Assembly: GCA_030549205.1 (NCBI GenBank)
Contig: JAUKTV010000013.1
Location: 248,001 to 312,000 of the forward strand
DNA length: 64,000 bases
Direction of reading: 5' to 3'
DNA from: Apiosordaria backusii
Taxonomy: Eukaryota > Ascomycota > Sordariomycetes > Sordariales > Lasiosphaeriaceae
In this document: piece by piece, positions 33,047-44,534 of the stretch
Layout of the letters: each line of letters begins with the position of its first letter
Position numbering within the stretch: position 1 is the first letter of the stretch
Program-made: the position numbers and the translations under genes
Notes under the pieces: model-generated
The model's input: the letters and a program-made list of their open reading frames with translations, nothing else
What the model was told of the DNA's origin: nothing
Database searches by the model: none

Positions 33047-36000
33047 AGCGCTGAGGCTCCGGGTGAGGCGTCAAGGTTTGCTAGGGATGGACAGAGCCGC
33101 AACCACGGCACGGCAATTCGACGCCGAAGCGAGGTCTCGGTGCTCGTTCACACGAACTGTGCTTGCTCACAAACACAGAACCTGAAGCCGGGGAAGGCTC
33201 TCGGCGGCCGTGTCGCAGAGGCGAAAGCGGTAGCGGCGGCAGCAGCGGCAGTGAATGTTTACTCATCCACCGACCAGCTCCGATCAAGGCTGTTGGTGCA
33301 TCAATGACAAGGGATTTGACGGGCCGGTTTGCGCAACATGGTAGGACGGTTGTGGCGGCGATTCAACGGCGCTGAAATGCATCACAAGGCCATAGTGCGC
33401 GCGGGCACGGTGGACGGTGAAATTAGCTCAGGGCAGAGCGAGGTGAAGTGAAGCCGGAGAGAGAGCAAGGCTTGCTGACAGGTGATCCGGAGAACTGGAA
33501 GACGGGCTCGGACTCGCAGCTGTCAGTCAATATCTGTCAAACTCTGGTGGAAGCTGTCAAGGTCAAGGTCAATAGTCCAATGGATGAGTCGGTTTTTTGG
33601 TGATGGATACGCGCCGCTCCTCACTTTGGGGAATTATTAAACCGTCAAAGGGTCAATTGGGGAAGTGGGGCGCAACATGATCTTAGGTTATTCCCCGTCG
33701 TCGAGGGACCAGGCCCAGGTTTTTCTCCTCTGCTACAGAAAGGCGAGGCGGCAGATTAGACACCTTCCTAGCTGCCCTTTCTAGCCCCGGTGCCTAGTGT
33801 CGAGCATGCAGCCGGCCCAGCCAAGCCTTCCCGTGCCGGCCACCGCCCTGTGTCTCTCTCTCATCCAGTCACCATTCTCTGGCCTCTCTTCTCTAGCTCT
33901 CCATACTACTAATGGTTTCTACCCATCCTTTATCAAATGCACCTCTGTTGCATCTGCTGCCCTTTGTGTAGCCCATCCTGTCTCCAGCTCACCCACACAC
34001 ATCTACCCACCAGGTGCAAAGCGCGCAAATTGGTCTCACAGCCCGCTCTCCGCATGAGGGGAACACTGAGACTGGACGCCTCAACGCCCCGCAAGTGTAA
34101 GCTAGGGCTCGAGCTCGGTGCTTTTCCGGGGTTGGAATAGCCTGCATGCGTTGCAGAACCGGGGGTCTTGAAGACCGTTGGAACATGAGGTGACTTGTGT
34201 GACGGAATTTACAAGGACACCAGCCCTCAACTTGTCTTGCTTCCAGGATTCTTTTCTTCGGTGCCCCGCGCGCCGTTACAATCTCTTCATCCTACCCGCA
34301 AATCCGACCTGGACCATCAGATCAGAACTGCTCGAGATAGCCATCATAATTGGTGGGTGAGTGAGACGGTGACGACGAAGGTATCGGCGGTCAGGGAAAG
34401 AGACGGACTATGCAAGGCTCTCAACTGAGGTCTCGATGGAAGCGATGTTGCGGCACGTCTCGCGGGAGGAGCAAGAGGTAGGTCAGGTACTCTATGTCAC
34501 GCACTCCCCGCCGCGGTACATGCCATGTAATCCCATGTAGGGTGTCTGTCCTAACCAATCTAGAAGCCGAACCACATCCTGTGGCCGCGATGCAGGTGGT
34601 ATCTTTGCCGACATGAGAATACCACCTCGATGGCCGCCCGTCCAATTACTGCTCTCAAGAAGAGAGCAGTAGTGCCGCCCGCAGCTCCCCCGTCAGCTGA
34701 TTCGATTGTCTCGTTCGTCCCTCGCAAGGCGTGCATGCCAGCCCTTCGTGCAGATTGCTTACGATGTCAGCCATTTTGCGCGATAGCGACTCTGAGCAGC
34801 TGCTCCGCATCTACAGACAATAGTCCCCCAAGAGTCGGGCACGTCGAGATAACCTTCTTTCTCTCGGCCACAGTTCCCCAGCTTCTTGACTCAATTCAGC
34901 ATTGGCAGTGAGTGCGTCTTGGCCGGTGCTTATTGCGCCATGATCTGGCTTACATCATGGCAATCCTGGTGCTGTTCCCCAGGCTCGCATTCTCTCCTCA
35001 GCAACCACCTCCGCTTCCCGCCTGTTTCGCTCCGAGAGCCGCAGTGCCTGGTCTTCGGGCTCCACGTTTTTCAACGGCGTGACATCGGGTGGGTGCTACG
35101 AAGGGAGAAACGCTGGTCCCGTGTCATCCGCCTGGCGTTTGCAGCTCTGTTGCAGCTCTGGGCGGCCCAGAAACCGGCTGTCATCGACCTTTCCCGTAAC
35201 CCAGGTCCACTTGTATTCCTTGAAGAATCAGGGTGCTCAAGCCTCGCTTGCGTCTGAACTTGCCATCAACCTTGACGTCGTCGCCGGCAACACCCGTTCT
35301 TCCAGCATGTCATTCTGCCAAACTTTTCCAGATACGGGACGATGGCGGGCAACCGGCGAAGAGCAAAGCATGGAGGCAGGGATCCCTCCGTGTTTCCACC
35401 GTTTCACGGTATTTATCTCTGTTGTCAGTGATGTGCACTGCACCTGGCTCGACTGGGTGACTGGATGATGGTCCAGTCAATTTATGTGACGGGAGACTTG
35501 CAGCGTGCTTGAGCCGTGTAACGCATGGCACCGTCTGTGCAAAGCAATGGCTCACAAGTTGGAACGGAAGGACGCAATCGAGACAACAAGCATGGAAGCT
35601 TACGTAGCATTGATCGGAGCTTCACCGTCTCTCTGACTGATACTGACAGCCAACAGAGAGGCGGCGCTCCGGTGCCCCGAGTCGAGAAGGACCCTCGAGG
35701 AATCGTTAGACTGTATGCGCAGCAGACACATGGCCCCTCCTTGATGAGAGTCTCGCCGAATCACTGCTATCGACCACCCTCCACCACAACTCAAGAAGCT
35801 TGGAGCTCTTATCAGTGGTGCAGGCCCCCGCCTCGCTGCTCTAGCCGCCCGCTCTACCCAGCCACAAACCAGTCGTCACCAATGTGCTTCTGTGGCACAA
35901 GCTTCCCCTCACCCCTCTTTCCCCTCCTCAGGCCTCCCGAAGCGCCAGTGCCACAGTCTGTCCCTTTTGGGGTTAGAACCATCCGCCTACCTTTCAGCTT

Positions 36001-36523
36001 CACTCAGCTGGGCCGCCCTATCGTCCCCTCAGAGTCGCCAAGCAACAGATTTCGGTCATAGTTGATCGAAGCCTGCGTTGGTCCGGTAATGACGAGCCCA
36101 ATATCCCGATATCCCACTGTGGCTGGTGTGTATGAGATCCGGCCCAGTGGCAGACAGACAGCCCTCCCCCTCATCTATGGCGGTGATGGCGTCGTGGGAT
36201 AAGGCATTCCTGGCCCGTGCCACCACCACCAGGCAGGTCGTCTGAGTTTGAGGTTGCTGAGATTTTGATTACCCCCCTGATCAATGTGCACGAAGCCGAT
36301 AGACCATGCCTCTTTGGCGTCAGGCTACGGGGTGTCCGGATTTATGTTCGGAGTTGACCTTGGAGCAGCAAATGAATTGCTTATACTTAAGAACACAAGA
36401 TGTGTTCTGTCTTTTGTGATTCCAGACTCTTTTCATTATTCAACACAACCATTCAAGCGAATACTGTACTTTATACACTTCCAATAGCCAATCTTATCAA
36501 ACACCCTCCAACAACCATCCAAC
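33047..36523. other. Gene-poor spacer, 3.5 kb
   Basis: Largest gap in the window. Frames up to 178 codons (35525-36061) occur but show no codon bias, domains or splice logic. Upstream 1 kb probably holds the promoter of the zinc-finger gene. An A-box-like TTAGCTCAGGGCAGAGCG near 33423 lacks a matching B box. Nothing else supported. Confidence 0.5.
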
Positions 36524-37102
36524 ATGGACCCCTTCCAAGCCTATCCCTTTCCGCCCCCCCTCAGCCTCGTCCTCCTCGTCCTGGTAGCCACCTTTGTCAG
36601 CATCCTGGTCACCTTTTTCACTACCAAACAACACTACCAGAACTCAACCTCGACTTATACCACTTCCCAAGCCCCGAAGAACACAACCCCCGAGCCAATC
36701 TCAGAACCCAGCGCCAGCCGCCTCACTCACGAACCTCTCCCAGCTGGACCGCTCCCCATCCTGATCCCCACAGGCAACGCAGCCAACACCATCTCCCCAT
36801 CACCAGTCGTCGCCTGGCGCAACTCCTTTGGAGCAAACATGCTGCCCCCTCGCACGAGGACCTCACTGTCGAGCTCGGTCGTTGGACGGAAAGGTTCATG
36901 TGCGAGGTGCTCATGGTCTTCATCTGATGGGGATAATGGGAGTGGCTCCGAAGGATCTGTGGTAGGGAGTGTGGGGAGCAGGGAGATGTTTTTTGGGAAT
37001 ATGGGGGGCAGTTCTGAGGTGGTGGCCGGGGGAGCATGGGGGGGAGGAGTAGTAAAAGGGCTGGGTAGAAGGGGAGAGGTGAGGGGGAGAGGGGAGAGGT
37101 GA
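36524..37102 (+). CDS. Small single-pass membrane protein, 192 aa, function unknown
   Basis: Not recognised. The first 110 codons are strongly C/G-ending like genuine genes here. MDPFQAYPFPPPL leads into a membrane segment at about 14-33 (LVLLVLVATFVSILVTFF), so an N-terminal anchor with the rest on one side. The remainder is Ser/Thr/Pro-rich, with RNSFGANMLPPRTRTSLSSSV and a Cys-x2-Cys (SCARCSW) near 126-131. The last 30 codons become Gly/Arg-rich because the frame runs into the downstream purine tract, so the true C-terminus may differ through an intron or an expansion of that tract. Confidence 0.6.
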   Translation: MDPFQAYPFPPPLSLVLLVLVATFVSILVTFFTTKQHYQNSTSTYTTSQAPKNTTPEPISEPSASRLTHEPLPAGPLPILIPTGNAANTISPSPVVAWRNSFGANMLPPRTRTSLSSSVVGRKGSCARCSWSSSDGDNGSGSEGSVVGSVGSREMFFGNMGGSSEVVAGGAWGGGVVKGLGRRGEVRGRGER

Positions 37103-37389
37103 GGGGGGAGGTGAAGGGGAGAGGTGAAACGGAGAGGTGAAGCGGAAGGGAAGGTGTCTGAAGAGGGGTGAAGGGGGCTGGTGAAGGGGGAGGGAGGAAA
37201 AGGGAGAGAAAAAGAAAACTATAAAAAAAATCGAAAACGAGGAAAACAGAAAAAAACGGCAGAAAGAAACCAAGAAAAAGGGGGTGAAGAAGTATAACAG
37301 TCAAAAAAGGAGAAACCCAAACGGGAGAACAAGAAAAGGGGAAACAAGGGGGAACAGGAAAAAGACGATGGGCTGGGAGGGGGAGGAAT
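37064..37389 (+). repeat. Polypurine tract with 12-bp tandem units
   Basis: About 325 bp with very few pyrimidines on the plus strand. The first third (37071-37150) is built from variants of ggggagaggtga. The rest changes from G-rich to A-rich (ggaaaaagacg-like). It begins inside the 3' end of the small membrane protein gene. Confidence 0.9.
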
Positions 37390-37624
37390 CATGACTAATG
37401 GGTTGGAAAAATATGAGGGAGGGGGGATCACTTATATCCAAGAAAGAAAGACAACGCCAACGGGGGGTGTTCCTGGTTTTAAGGTTCACGAGAACATCGT
37501 GAACACCACTGATGAACAAGACAACGCCACCACTCCCCTAGTCTGGCACTACCCATACCCAAACCTAACCAAACTAAAATCAAACCGCGAGTGATTAATC
37601 TCAGTCTTTGGGCAGCGTTTCCGT

Positions 37625-37700
37625 GGCGCGGTAACATAGCGGTCAATGTATTCCCGAATTAGAGCAAAGATCCAGGTTTGACTCCTGGCCTATCACACCA
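37625..37700 (+). pseudogene. tRNA-like relic with pol III-type T runs
   Basis: T8-A9, then a perfect D stem ACAT/ATGT (37634-37637, 37646-37649) around an AGCGGTCA loop, and a perfect T arm ccagg-tttgact-cctgg at 37672-37688. Overall length (about 71) is that of a tRNA. The anticodon stem and acceptor stem do not pair, so it is not a working tRNA. CCA occurs at 37698-37700 and T runs follow (ttttt at about 37709, then T21 at 37725-37745). Confidence 0.4.
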
Positions 37701-37724
37701 GCGTTTGTGTTTTTCAGCGTTTGC

Positions 37725-37745
37725 TTTTTTTTTTTTTTTTTTTTT
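37725..37745 (+). repeat. T21 homopolymer
   Basis: Twenty-one T in a row, followed by further T-rich DNA, just beyond the tRNA-like relic. The rest of 37746-38398 is AT-rich 3' flank of the methyltransferase gene with nothing else supported. Confidence 0.95.
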
Positions 37746-38398
37746 GGTTTATTTTTTTCTTTTATTGCACATGATGGAGCGTAAAAGTTTGGGGATTTTA
37801 ATTTATTGGTAGATTTAGGATTTTGAGGTGGTGTGAGGTTGTGAATGACGCAGCCATTCTACAAAATATGATGATAACATGGATGGATGGTGCTGATGAG
37901 GAGACGAGAAAGTCAATTCGTTTTCAAAGTCCGGTTGAGTTGGTGTCGTTTGGCCTCCTACCTACATTAAACCAAGACAGGTCGTTGCTGGGCTATATAT
38001 ACGTTTATAAACGAATAAACAATAACCTTCATTATCATTAGGATATATGGTCATCATGGGTGGCATTGGACAACGGCGATGATGGTAATGATGATAGGCT
38101 CTTGGAACTTAACTAGGTGCACGGAGATACATCTCGCTCAAGAAGACATGACCGATGATCAACGACTGAGCAGATGAGATGAGATACCCCCCCAATATTA
38201 TTATATAATTCTTGTCATCATCCTCAAATAATATGTGTAGCAGGTATGTATGCATGTATATACATCTTCACAAAGTAAAAATGCTGTCATAGCCAGCCAT
38301 CAACAATGATGATATACTCTCAATCATCAACTCATCTCTCATACCCCGCCCATCATTAACCCCCCCCCATCCCACGCATCATCACTTCATCACAAACT

Positions 38399-41300
38399 TC
38401 AATACAAACTCTCCGTATCCAAGCAAATCCTAATACTCCCACTCCGATCCAACTCATTCAACTCATCCACAAACTCCACCTTGGGCTTGGGTACCGGCTT
38501 CCTCGCATACCCCCTCAAGCACCTAAACAAACTCCCCTTTGCCCTCCCCTCCTCAACAACAGCATTCACATCCGCAATCATCTTCCCCGCCTCCTTCATC
38601 GCCTTCCCCGGAGTAACCGTATCCGCCAGCCTCAACTCCCCCGCCGCCCTCTCCATCTCCGCTCGCAGCAACCACTTCTCCCAGCTCCAACCCGCCACAA
38701 GCCCAGTAACCGCAGCGATGTTATCACAGGATCCAGTGACAACAGCCTCGAGCTGGTGAACCCTCACGCTCTCCCCCGAGGTCGAGTCCCGAGTAACTTG
38801 CACAGTCGGCTTGGGGAGCTTCTTCGGCCCAACAGGCAGCGCAACCCACGCCCGGCGAACATCCTCAAATCCGGCCTTGTCGAGCCGGGACATGAAGCTG
38901 CGGGTCGGGCGGGAGTCGTACCCCAGGGTCTGCAGCGCAAACCCAAACTCCACCGCCTTGGCATTGCCTAGCTCCCCCGCGTTGATGATGTCCGCGTCAA
39001 GGAGGTTGAACTCGATGTACCCGCCCGGCTTGAGGACACGCATGCATTCAGCGAGACAGGCGTCCCATTCGTCGACGCCGTTCTCCCCGGAGAGCTTGAG
39101 AACAGCGTGGAGTTCACGAGCAGAAACAAGATCGAATTGGTTGTCTGCGAAGGGAAGCTTGGTCAGCCTCTCGACAGCCACTTGGCGGTGGTTGGGAGGG
39201 CCACGGATGTTGGAATTGCTCAACTGGCGGATGGCCTTGGTGGTGACAGTGTAGATCTTGCAGTTGGGGAACTGCAGCGCGGCATGCCAGGCCCAGTCGC
39301 AGGCTCCTTGGCCGCCGAGATCGAGAATCCTCGCACGATCACGAGGGAGGCCGTTGCTGCCTGTGCCCGGGGCAAAGGTAGATTGACGAGCAAGACGCTT
39401 GCCAACAGGGGCAGAGACAAGCTTGCCACCGTTGAGCTGCTTGGTGGCAGCAACATGCCAAGCGGACATGTGCATTTGGCTGAGGGCATCAGCTTCCTTG
39501 TCAGCGCGGAGCTTCTCAGGGTCGTCGATGATGTTGTCATCGCCGCGAACGACGTTGGTGCTCATGCGCTTCTTGGCCGATTGGGGGACGACGGAGAGCT
39601 GGTATTTGCCCAAGAGCTGGTTGCGGTGGGCATCCCTGAGGGAGATGCGCTGGGCTTGAAGGGCCTCGAAGCGGGGTTGGCGGTGGACGAAGGCGTCAGT
39701 GTGGCAGGATCGGACGGTGAAGTCGGTGAAGGCGCGGTAGTAGGCGGATTCTTGACGGAGGAGCTTGGGTGGGAGCTTCTTTGGGGGTTGGGGGAAGTTG
39801 TCCAGAGGGAGAGCGGAGAAGCGAACAGACTTAGACTTCTTCAGGGGAACGTCTTCGGCAGCGGCGACCTTGGGGGACTCCTCTACCTTGTCTTCAGCCT
39901 CGGACTCATGCTCTGAACTCTCAGCTTCTTGCTCCTCGGCCTCGTCGGAGAAACCGGCGACACCTTGGAGATAGGCTCGTTGAGCCATGAGCCACATCTG
40001 GGTGCGCCCAGCGTGGGAAATAACGTTCTCCTCTTGCTTGGCGACATAGTCCCGGTCAAGCTCGGCAATGATCTCAGTAACAACGATTGGTGAGCTGGGC
40101 TCGCCGACAGCGGCCTCAGAAGCAGTAGCCTCGGACTGTCTAGGAGTAGGCGGGACTCTCACGGCAGTGAGGGGCAATGGGGTCTGCTCGATGCGAATGG
40201 CTGTTGGGAGATCCTGTTGGTCCTGAGACTCGGGGAACTCGACAACACGCTCGACGATAGCCGACGGCAGGTTGTCGAGATGCAATGGCCGGGGTGGTGG
40301 GGGAGGAACTCTATCCCGGCTCCATGGGATCTTGTAAAAGTTCTCGGCGGTGGTCGAGGTAGGTGGTTGGCCCTCATCAGCCTGCTGATTATTGTTCTCG
40401 ACGTGCCAAGTTTGCCGGCTGGCGGAGGAGAGCTCAGAGAAAAAGCCGCCAGGGGATGGGATTTCGAGTTTGCTCAGATCGGCAAGAGACAACCGGGCTA
40501 CTGATGGGGCGCGGTTCAAGTTGGTCATGATACGAGGGGGTTGCCGGCGGGTTTGAGCCATCTCTTGTGGCACCTCGATAACCTGAGTGGACTCCTCAAC
40601 AAACTCTGATTCGTCGCCAGCGAGAGCTTGAAGAGTCTCGAGAGCGCCAGGCTGGAGACGGACTCCAGACCACTCCTCATCGGCACCATACTCAGAACCA
40701 ACTACAGGGGTGGGTGGTGCTGACATGGCCGCCATTTCCTCCGAGTTGATGCTGCCGTCCAAAGAGGGTGGGGCCGAGACACGGGGAATATCTTGTCTTT
40801 GCCTCAATTCCATAAGTGACATGATAGCCGGGGACATGGCGACAGCGGATGGCGGTGTTGGTGGGATGGGAGACAGAACCTTCTTTGCGGCCTGCTGGGC
40901 TTCCTCTGGGATCACAAGGGGAGTCAATGATCGGCGAAAGTCAAGAGAGGCCCTGGATGATCTCCTGAGGTTCCTCGAATTCCTCGAACTCCGCGAGGAA
41001 CTTCTCTGCCGGCCAATACCGTTAGCTTGAAGGCGCTGCTTCCGTCGAATTTCGTCATCAGAGACATCGTAGAGGTCGTCAAACTCGGTGACATCGGTCA
41101 TGATACTCTCTCGGTTGTTGTTGGTGTTGTTCCACTGGAACGATGGATTTGATGAGGAAGCTTCGGAGCTCACGTCGTCGTTATCGAGGTCGGGCTCGCT
41201 CTCGCTAGTAGCGTGTGAGAGGACTGATGGGGTTGCTGGCAAAATCGGGGCGGCCAGAAAGTGCATGCCTCTCGGGGTAGGAAAGTGGTCGCTCAGGGGG

Positions 41301-41479
41301 GTAAGCCACTGTTCAATCTTCTCGGTCGAACGTCCGTTCCTTCTCCTCCTCTCGGCGAACGAGTCTCTCGAGTGCTCTGGCTCCTCCATTATAGGATTAA
41401 GGGTCCGCGCCGGCCTCCGCCGACCCTGCGGGGAGGGTGGCCGGTATGCCGTCTGAGGCAACAACACCTGGTCGGACAT
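38399..41479 (-). CDS. Large protein with C-terminal SAM methyltransferase domain, 1026 aa
   Basis: Single exon. Start taken at the ATG giving MSDQVLLPQTAY; the frame extends upstream only through non-ATG codons. Residues 1-680 are low-complexity and probably disordered: Ser/Arg-rich near 155-190, Pro-rich, an acidic EEQEAESSEHESEAEDK block near 530, and a conserved-looking YYRAFTDFTVRSCHTDAFVHRQPRFEALQ stretch before the domain. The methyltransferase (about 690-900) has motif I ARILDLGGQGACDWAW, the acidic IYTVT strand end, LPFADNQFDLVSARE (motif II region) and MRVLKPGGYIEFNLLD, typical of Methyltransf_11 enzymes. Target unknown. LaeA-type methyltransferases share the fold, but this length and extension are not theirs. 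Confidence 0.8.
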   Translation of the reverse strand: MSDQVLLPQTAYRPPSPQGRRRPARTLNPIMEEPEHSRDSFAERRRRNGRSTEKIEQWLTPLSDHFPTPRGMHFLAAPILPATPSVLSHATSESEPDLDNDDVSSEASSSNPSFQWNNTNNNRESIMTDVTEFDDLYDVSDDEIRRKQRLQANGIGRQRSSSRSSRNSRNLRRSSRASLDFRRSLTPLVIPEEAQQAAKKVLSPIPPTPPSAVAMSPAIMSLMELRQRQDIPRVSAPPSLDGSINSEEMAAMSAPPTPVVGSEYGADEEWSGVRLQPGALETLQALAGDESEFVEESTQVIEVPQEMAQTRRQPPRIMTNLNRAPSVARLSLADLSKLEIPSPGGFFSELSSASRQTWHVENNNQQADEGQPPTSTTAENFYKIPWSRDRVPPPPPRPLHLDNLPSAIVERVVEFPESQDQQDLPTAIRIEQTPLPLTAVRVPPTPRQSEATASEAAVGEPSSPIVVTEIIAELDRDYVAKQEENVISHAGRTQMWLMAQRAYLQGVAGFSDEAEEQEAESSEHESEAEDKVEESPKVAAAEDVPLKKSKSVRFSALPLDNFPQPPKKLPPKLLRQESAYYRAFTDFTVRSCHTDAFVHRQPRFEALQAQRISLRDAHRNQLLGKYQLSVVPQSAKKRMSTNVVRGDDNIIDDPEKLRADKEADALSQMHMSAWHVAATKQLNGGKLVSAPVGKRLARQSTFAPGTGSNGLPRDRARILDLGGQGACDWAWHAALQFPNCKIYTVTTKAIRQLSNSNIRGPPNHRQVAVERLTKLPFADNQFDLVSARELHAVLKLSGENGVDEWDACLAECMRVLKPGGYIEFNLLDADIINAGELGNAKAVEFGFALQTLGYDSRPTRSFMSRLDKAGFEDVRRAWVALPVGPKKLPKPTVQVTRDSTSGESVRVHQLEAVVTGSCDNIAAVTGLVAGWSWEKWLLRAEMERAAGELRLADTVTPGKAMKEAGKMIADVNAVVEEGRAKGSLFRCLRGYARKPVPKPKVEFVDELNELDRSGSIRICLDTESLY

Positions 41480-43606
41480 TATGATAACTGGTATGTTGGT
41501 AGGATCCAACACTCAAAAAAGCGTGGCACAAACACGCAAAATAAACTCTGTCAGGTAAGCCGGAAGACGTCCTGCGCCGGAAATGTAACACTAATTAAGA
41601 AAGATGGTGTGAACGACAGGACCGGCTTCGGTCAACGAAGCACTATATTATTGAAAGTGCGCAAGAGGCGTAAAGAAGAGAATGGGGAAGGATCCAAATT
41701 GCCAACGGAGCCAGGTGACTGGAATGCGAGATATTATAAGAAGACTCGAACCAAAGAAACACCAACGACATGGTCCAGAGATGCATACCCACCGGAGCGG
41801 CTAACTGCAAGATCAGATGGCTTCCTTCCCGCCCACGTTGACAGGCTTGACGGATCGAGTCATCGACATGGTGTGACCGTGGTCAGAGAAGCGCAGATGG
41901 CACGCTGAACTGGCATCTCTGACAGCTTCTTGCTGCCGCTCTGGCGGGTGCTTCTCGAGACATTGGCACACTAGTATACGTCGCCCTTGCGTCGGGCAGC
42001 ATCACCAGTGCAATATCGCAGGTGGCAGCGAATCAGCGGGCGCATGGTCACAGGAACAGGTCGACGACGAATCGATAAATGCTATGCGAAGACAAGGCGC
42101 GCGCCAATGAGGTCTTGATGGTGGCAGTTCCAGGAACAGAGTGCAGCGGGTGTAGCCAATGAGCGTGGGGGGTGCTACGCCAGACGTAAGGCGGGCGCTT
42201 ACAACGGCGCCTGTCCTCCCTCAATTGGTCCCGACAGCCTCTTCCCCAAGATGAACCACCCACCTTTTTCGTCCATCCCCACAAAGTCATTCACCAAAAG
42301 ACACCTTTACCCAGGTTGATGAAGCTGCAAGCAATCGGCGTACACATGATGCTTCGTGGCGGCGTGAAACGGCAAAAGGCCATCATGTCGTGACCAGGAA
42401 ACTTCAAGAAACATCCCGTTGAAAGCGCCACTTGGCCGACATGTCGATCTCCCTTCACATTGCACCTACAGCCTCCACATCCGGTCCGTTGGTGCAGCCG
42501 CCCATCTAGCTGTGCTTCTTGCCGGCTTCAATCTTGCTCTTGCATTTCTCGCCGGCCACTGTTGCTTCCTTGAGGTTGGCAGCCCTTGCATATAACCCAC
42601 CCGCCCAGCCAGCTCTGATCACCATAACCATCACTCTCATCCCCTTTCGTCCCAGCTATCACCACTAGATGCACAATAGCTGTGTGAATGTGGCAATGTA
42701 ATACCAACGGTACCGTGAGCGCCAAGATAAAGAGTGACAGGAAAGACAAGATCTTCTGTTCCTGGCTGTCTTACCACACCTTTCCACCAAGATGGAAGTG
42801 TGGGCGTGTGTCTCCTGTCGGCTGATTACTTGCATTCTTTTCGTTCTTGTAAATATTGCCAACTGCCAACTCGGCAGATGTGCTGTTACCCCATATCTGC
42901 AGCTTATGACCGAAGACCGTAAGCTTCATGATGTGCTGTCAATGATAAGAAAAGATATCAATAATAATAGATACAGCCAGAGACCCAGCCTTGAGAGAAC
43001 ACTTGCGCTCTCACTGAGTTTCTCCCCGCTTGGCAGAGATGAGCGGTGACAGACGTTCGTGACGAGTGCCGAGCTGTATTGACGGAGCGCAACGCCGGTG
43101 ACATGAGATGAATGAGTGATGCTGACTGCAGAGCTGAGGCTATCTAGGGTGATAGTCGATCCGTGTTAATTTCCTTTAAATCGCTAGCCGGTGTGCTGGA
43201 GCTCGTAATGTTGGCGGTTCCATGGAACGTCGGTCGGACATAGAAAAGGCGTCGAAAGCAAGGGATAGAATATCGCATGACAGCAATGTTGAGATGGAAG
43301 CGCCAGCTTGCCGCCATCACCTTGAGGCTTGGTGTTTGAACCGCTGGGAGAAGGCGGGGCCCACATACAAAGCCTTGAAAAATGATTGGTCAAATTCTGC
43401 CCAAGCTTGGCTTCATGAAAGCTCTCTCCGCCTTCTCTTTTCAGCTCCTTGCTTTGTTGCTGTCCCAGTGCCCCGCCATCAAAGTCAGCCCCGCAGTCCA
43501 ATTCATAGAGGGGCAGCTCATTCAGGTGAACACCCAAGACAACTTGCGACTACCATATACGCGATACCGACCTCGATAACTATTTGCCCATACCTACCAA
43601 CTTGTA
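41480..43606. other. Intergenic, 2.1 kb
   Basis: Shared upstream space of the divergent methyltransferase and tma22 genes. Frames present are short and unbiased. No gene supported. Confidence 0.5.
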
Positions 43607-44534
43607 ATGGCCGAGACCTCTTCCGCCAGCCGGCATGTGACCTACTGTGGTGGTAAGAATTCTCTTCCGAGCGACGTTGCCCCTCCATTCCGAAGCTGTC
43701 CCTCCCAGTGACATCACCTGTTTATGGTGTTTTGATACCCATCACCTCCCCTATCTACCCCCTTTTTCTGCTGCTGTCGCAACCGCCCCCCAGAACAGAA
43801 CACCCTCAGCTAACATCACCTCCCTCCCCAGTGTGCACCCTACCACCCGAGGTACGCTCCCCAGCTCCCGTTCCCTACCCCGCGCATCACCCTGCGATCC
43901 ATCACGCGACACCACCCTCCCTTCCCCCCTCCCTACCAAACCCCCTCTAACAACACCCCCCATTTAGTACTGCGAATACGGCGGCACAACCACCAAATGC
44001 CAAAAATGGCTCGAGAAGTCCCACCCAGACCTCTACACCGCCATCTGGTCCCCCGAAGCCCTCTCCGCCGCCACCGCCTCCCTCTCCCTCGAGGCCCAGG
44101 AGCGCGCCGCCAAAGACGCCAAAAAGAAAGCCGCCAAAGCCGAAGCCGCCGAACAGAAGCAGGCGGAAAAGCTCTCCAACAGCGTCGTCACCATCAAGCG
44201 GATCGAGCGCAACAAGCGCAAGTACGTCACTTCTGTTTCGGGGCTGGAGGCGTTTGGGTTGGAGTTGAAGAAGGTTTGTCTCCCCTCCCTACTAGTTCAT
44301 TGGGGGTAGATGTTGATACAAGAGAAAAAAAAAAAGGTGTCCAAGGATTTTGGCAAGAAATTCGCTACCGGCTCCTCCGTAACCAAGACCCCCTCAGGCG
44401 GCGAGGAAATTGTTGTCCAAGGCGACGTCAGTGAGGAGATTGAAGAGTTCATTCTCGAGAAATACAAGGACGTTCCCGAGGATAATATCGAATTGGTAGA
44501 AGATAAGAAGAAGAAGGGGGCTACTGCTGGTTAG
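43607..44534 (+). CDS. tma22: Translation machinery-associated protein TMA22 (DENR), 189 aa
   Basis: Partner of Tma20/MCT-1; together they recycle 40S subunits and promote re-initiation in the cytosol. Four exons: 43607-43652, 43832-43851, 43968-44273, 44337-44534; the second is only 20 bp. Splicing assembles the N-terminal zinc-binding motif TYCGVCTLPPEYCEYGG...KCQKWL, with Cys contributed from three exons. A Lys/Ala/Glu-rich helix (about 70-90) links to the C-terminal SUI1 domain: VVTIKRIERNKRKYVTSVSGLEAF, then LKKVSKDFGKKFATGSSV and GDVSEEIEEFI. Length matches the family (about 190-200). The third intron ends in an 11-A run before AG instead of a pyrimidine tract, which is odd for an acceptor. 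Confidence 0.95.

Noticed and set aside
33415..33470. tRNA-like D arm TTAGCTCAGGGCAGAGCG
   Set aside because: No B box within 100 bp downstream and no stems beyond the D arm.
35525..36061. 178-codon frame in the large gap
   Set aside because: Composition is random-looking, with no family motif, no codon bias and no conserved start context.
41261..41908. 215-codon plus-strand frame opposite the methyltransferase start
   Set aside because: Its first part is antisense to the well-supported methyltransferase gene, and the rest has no coding character.
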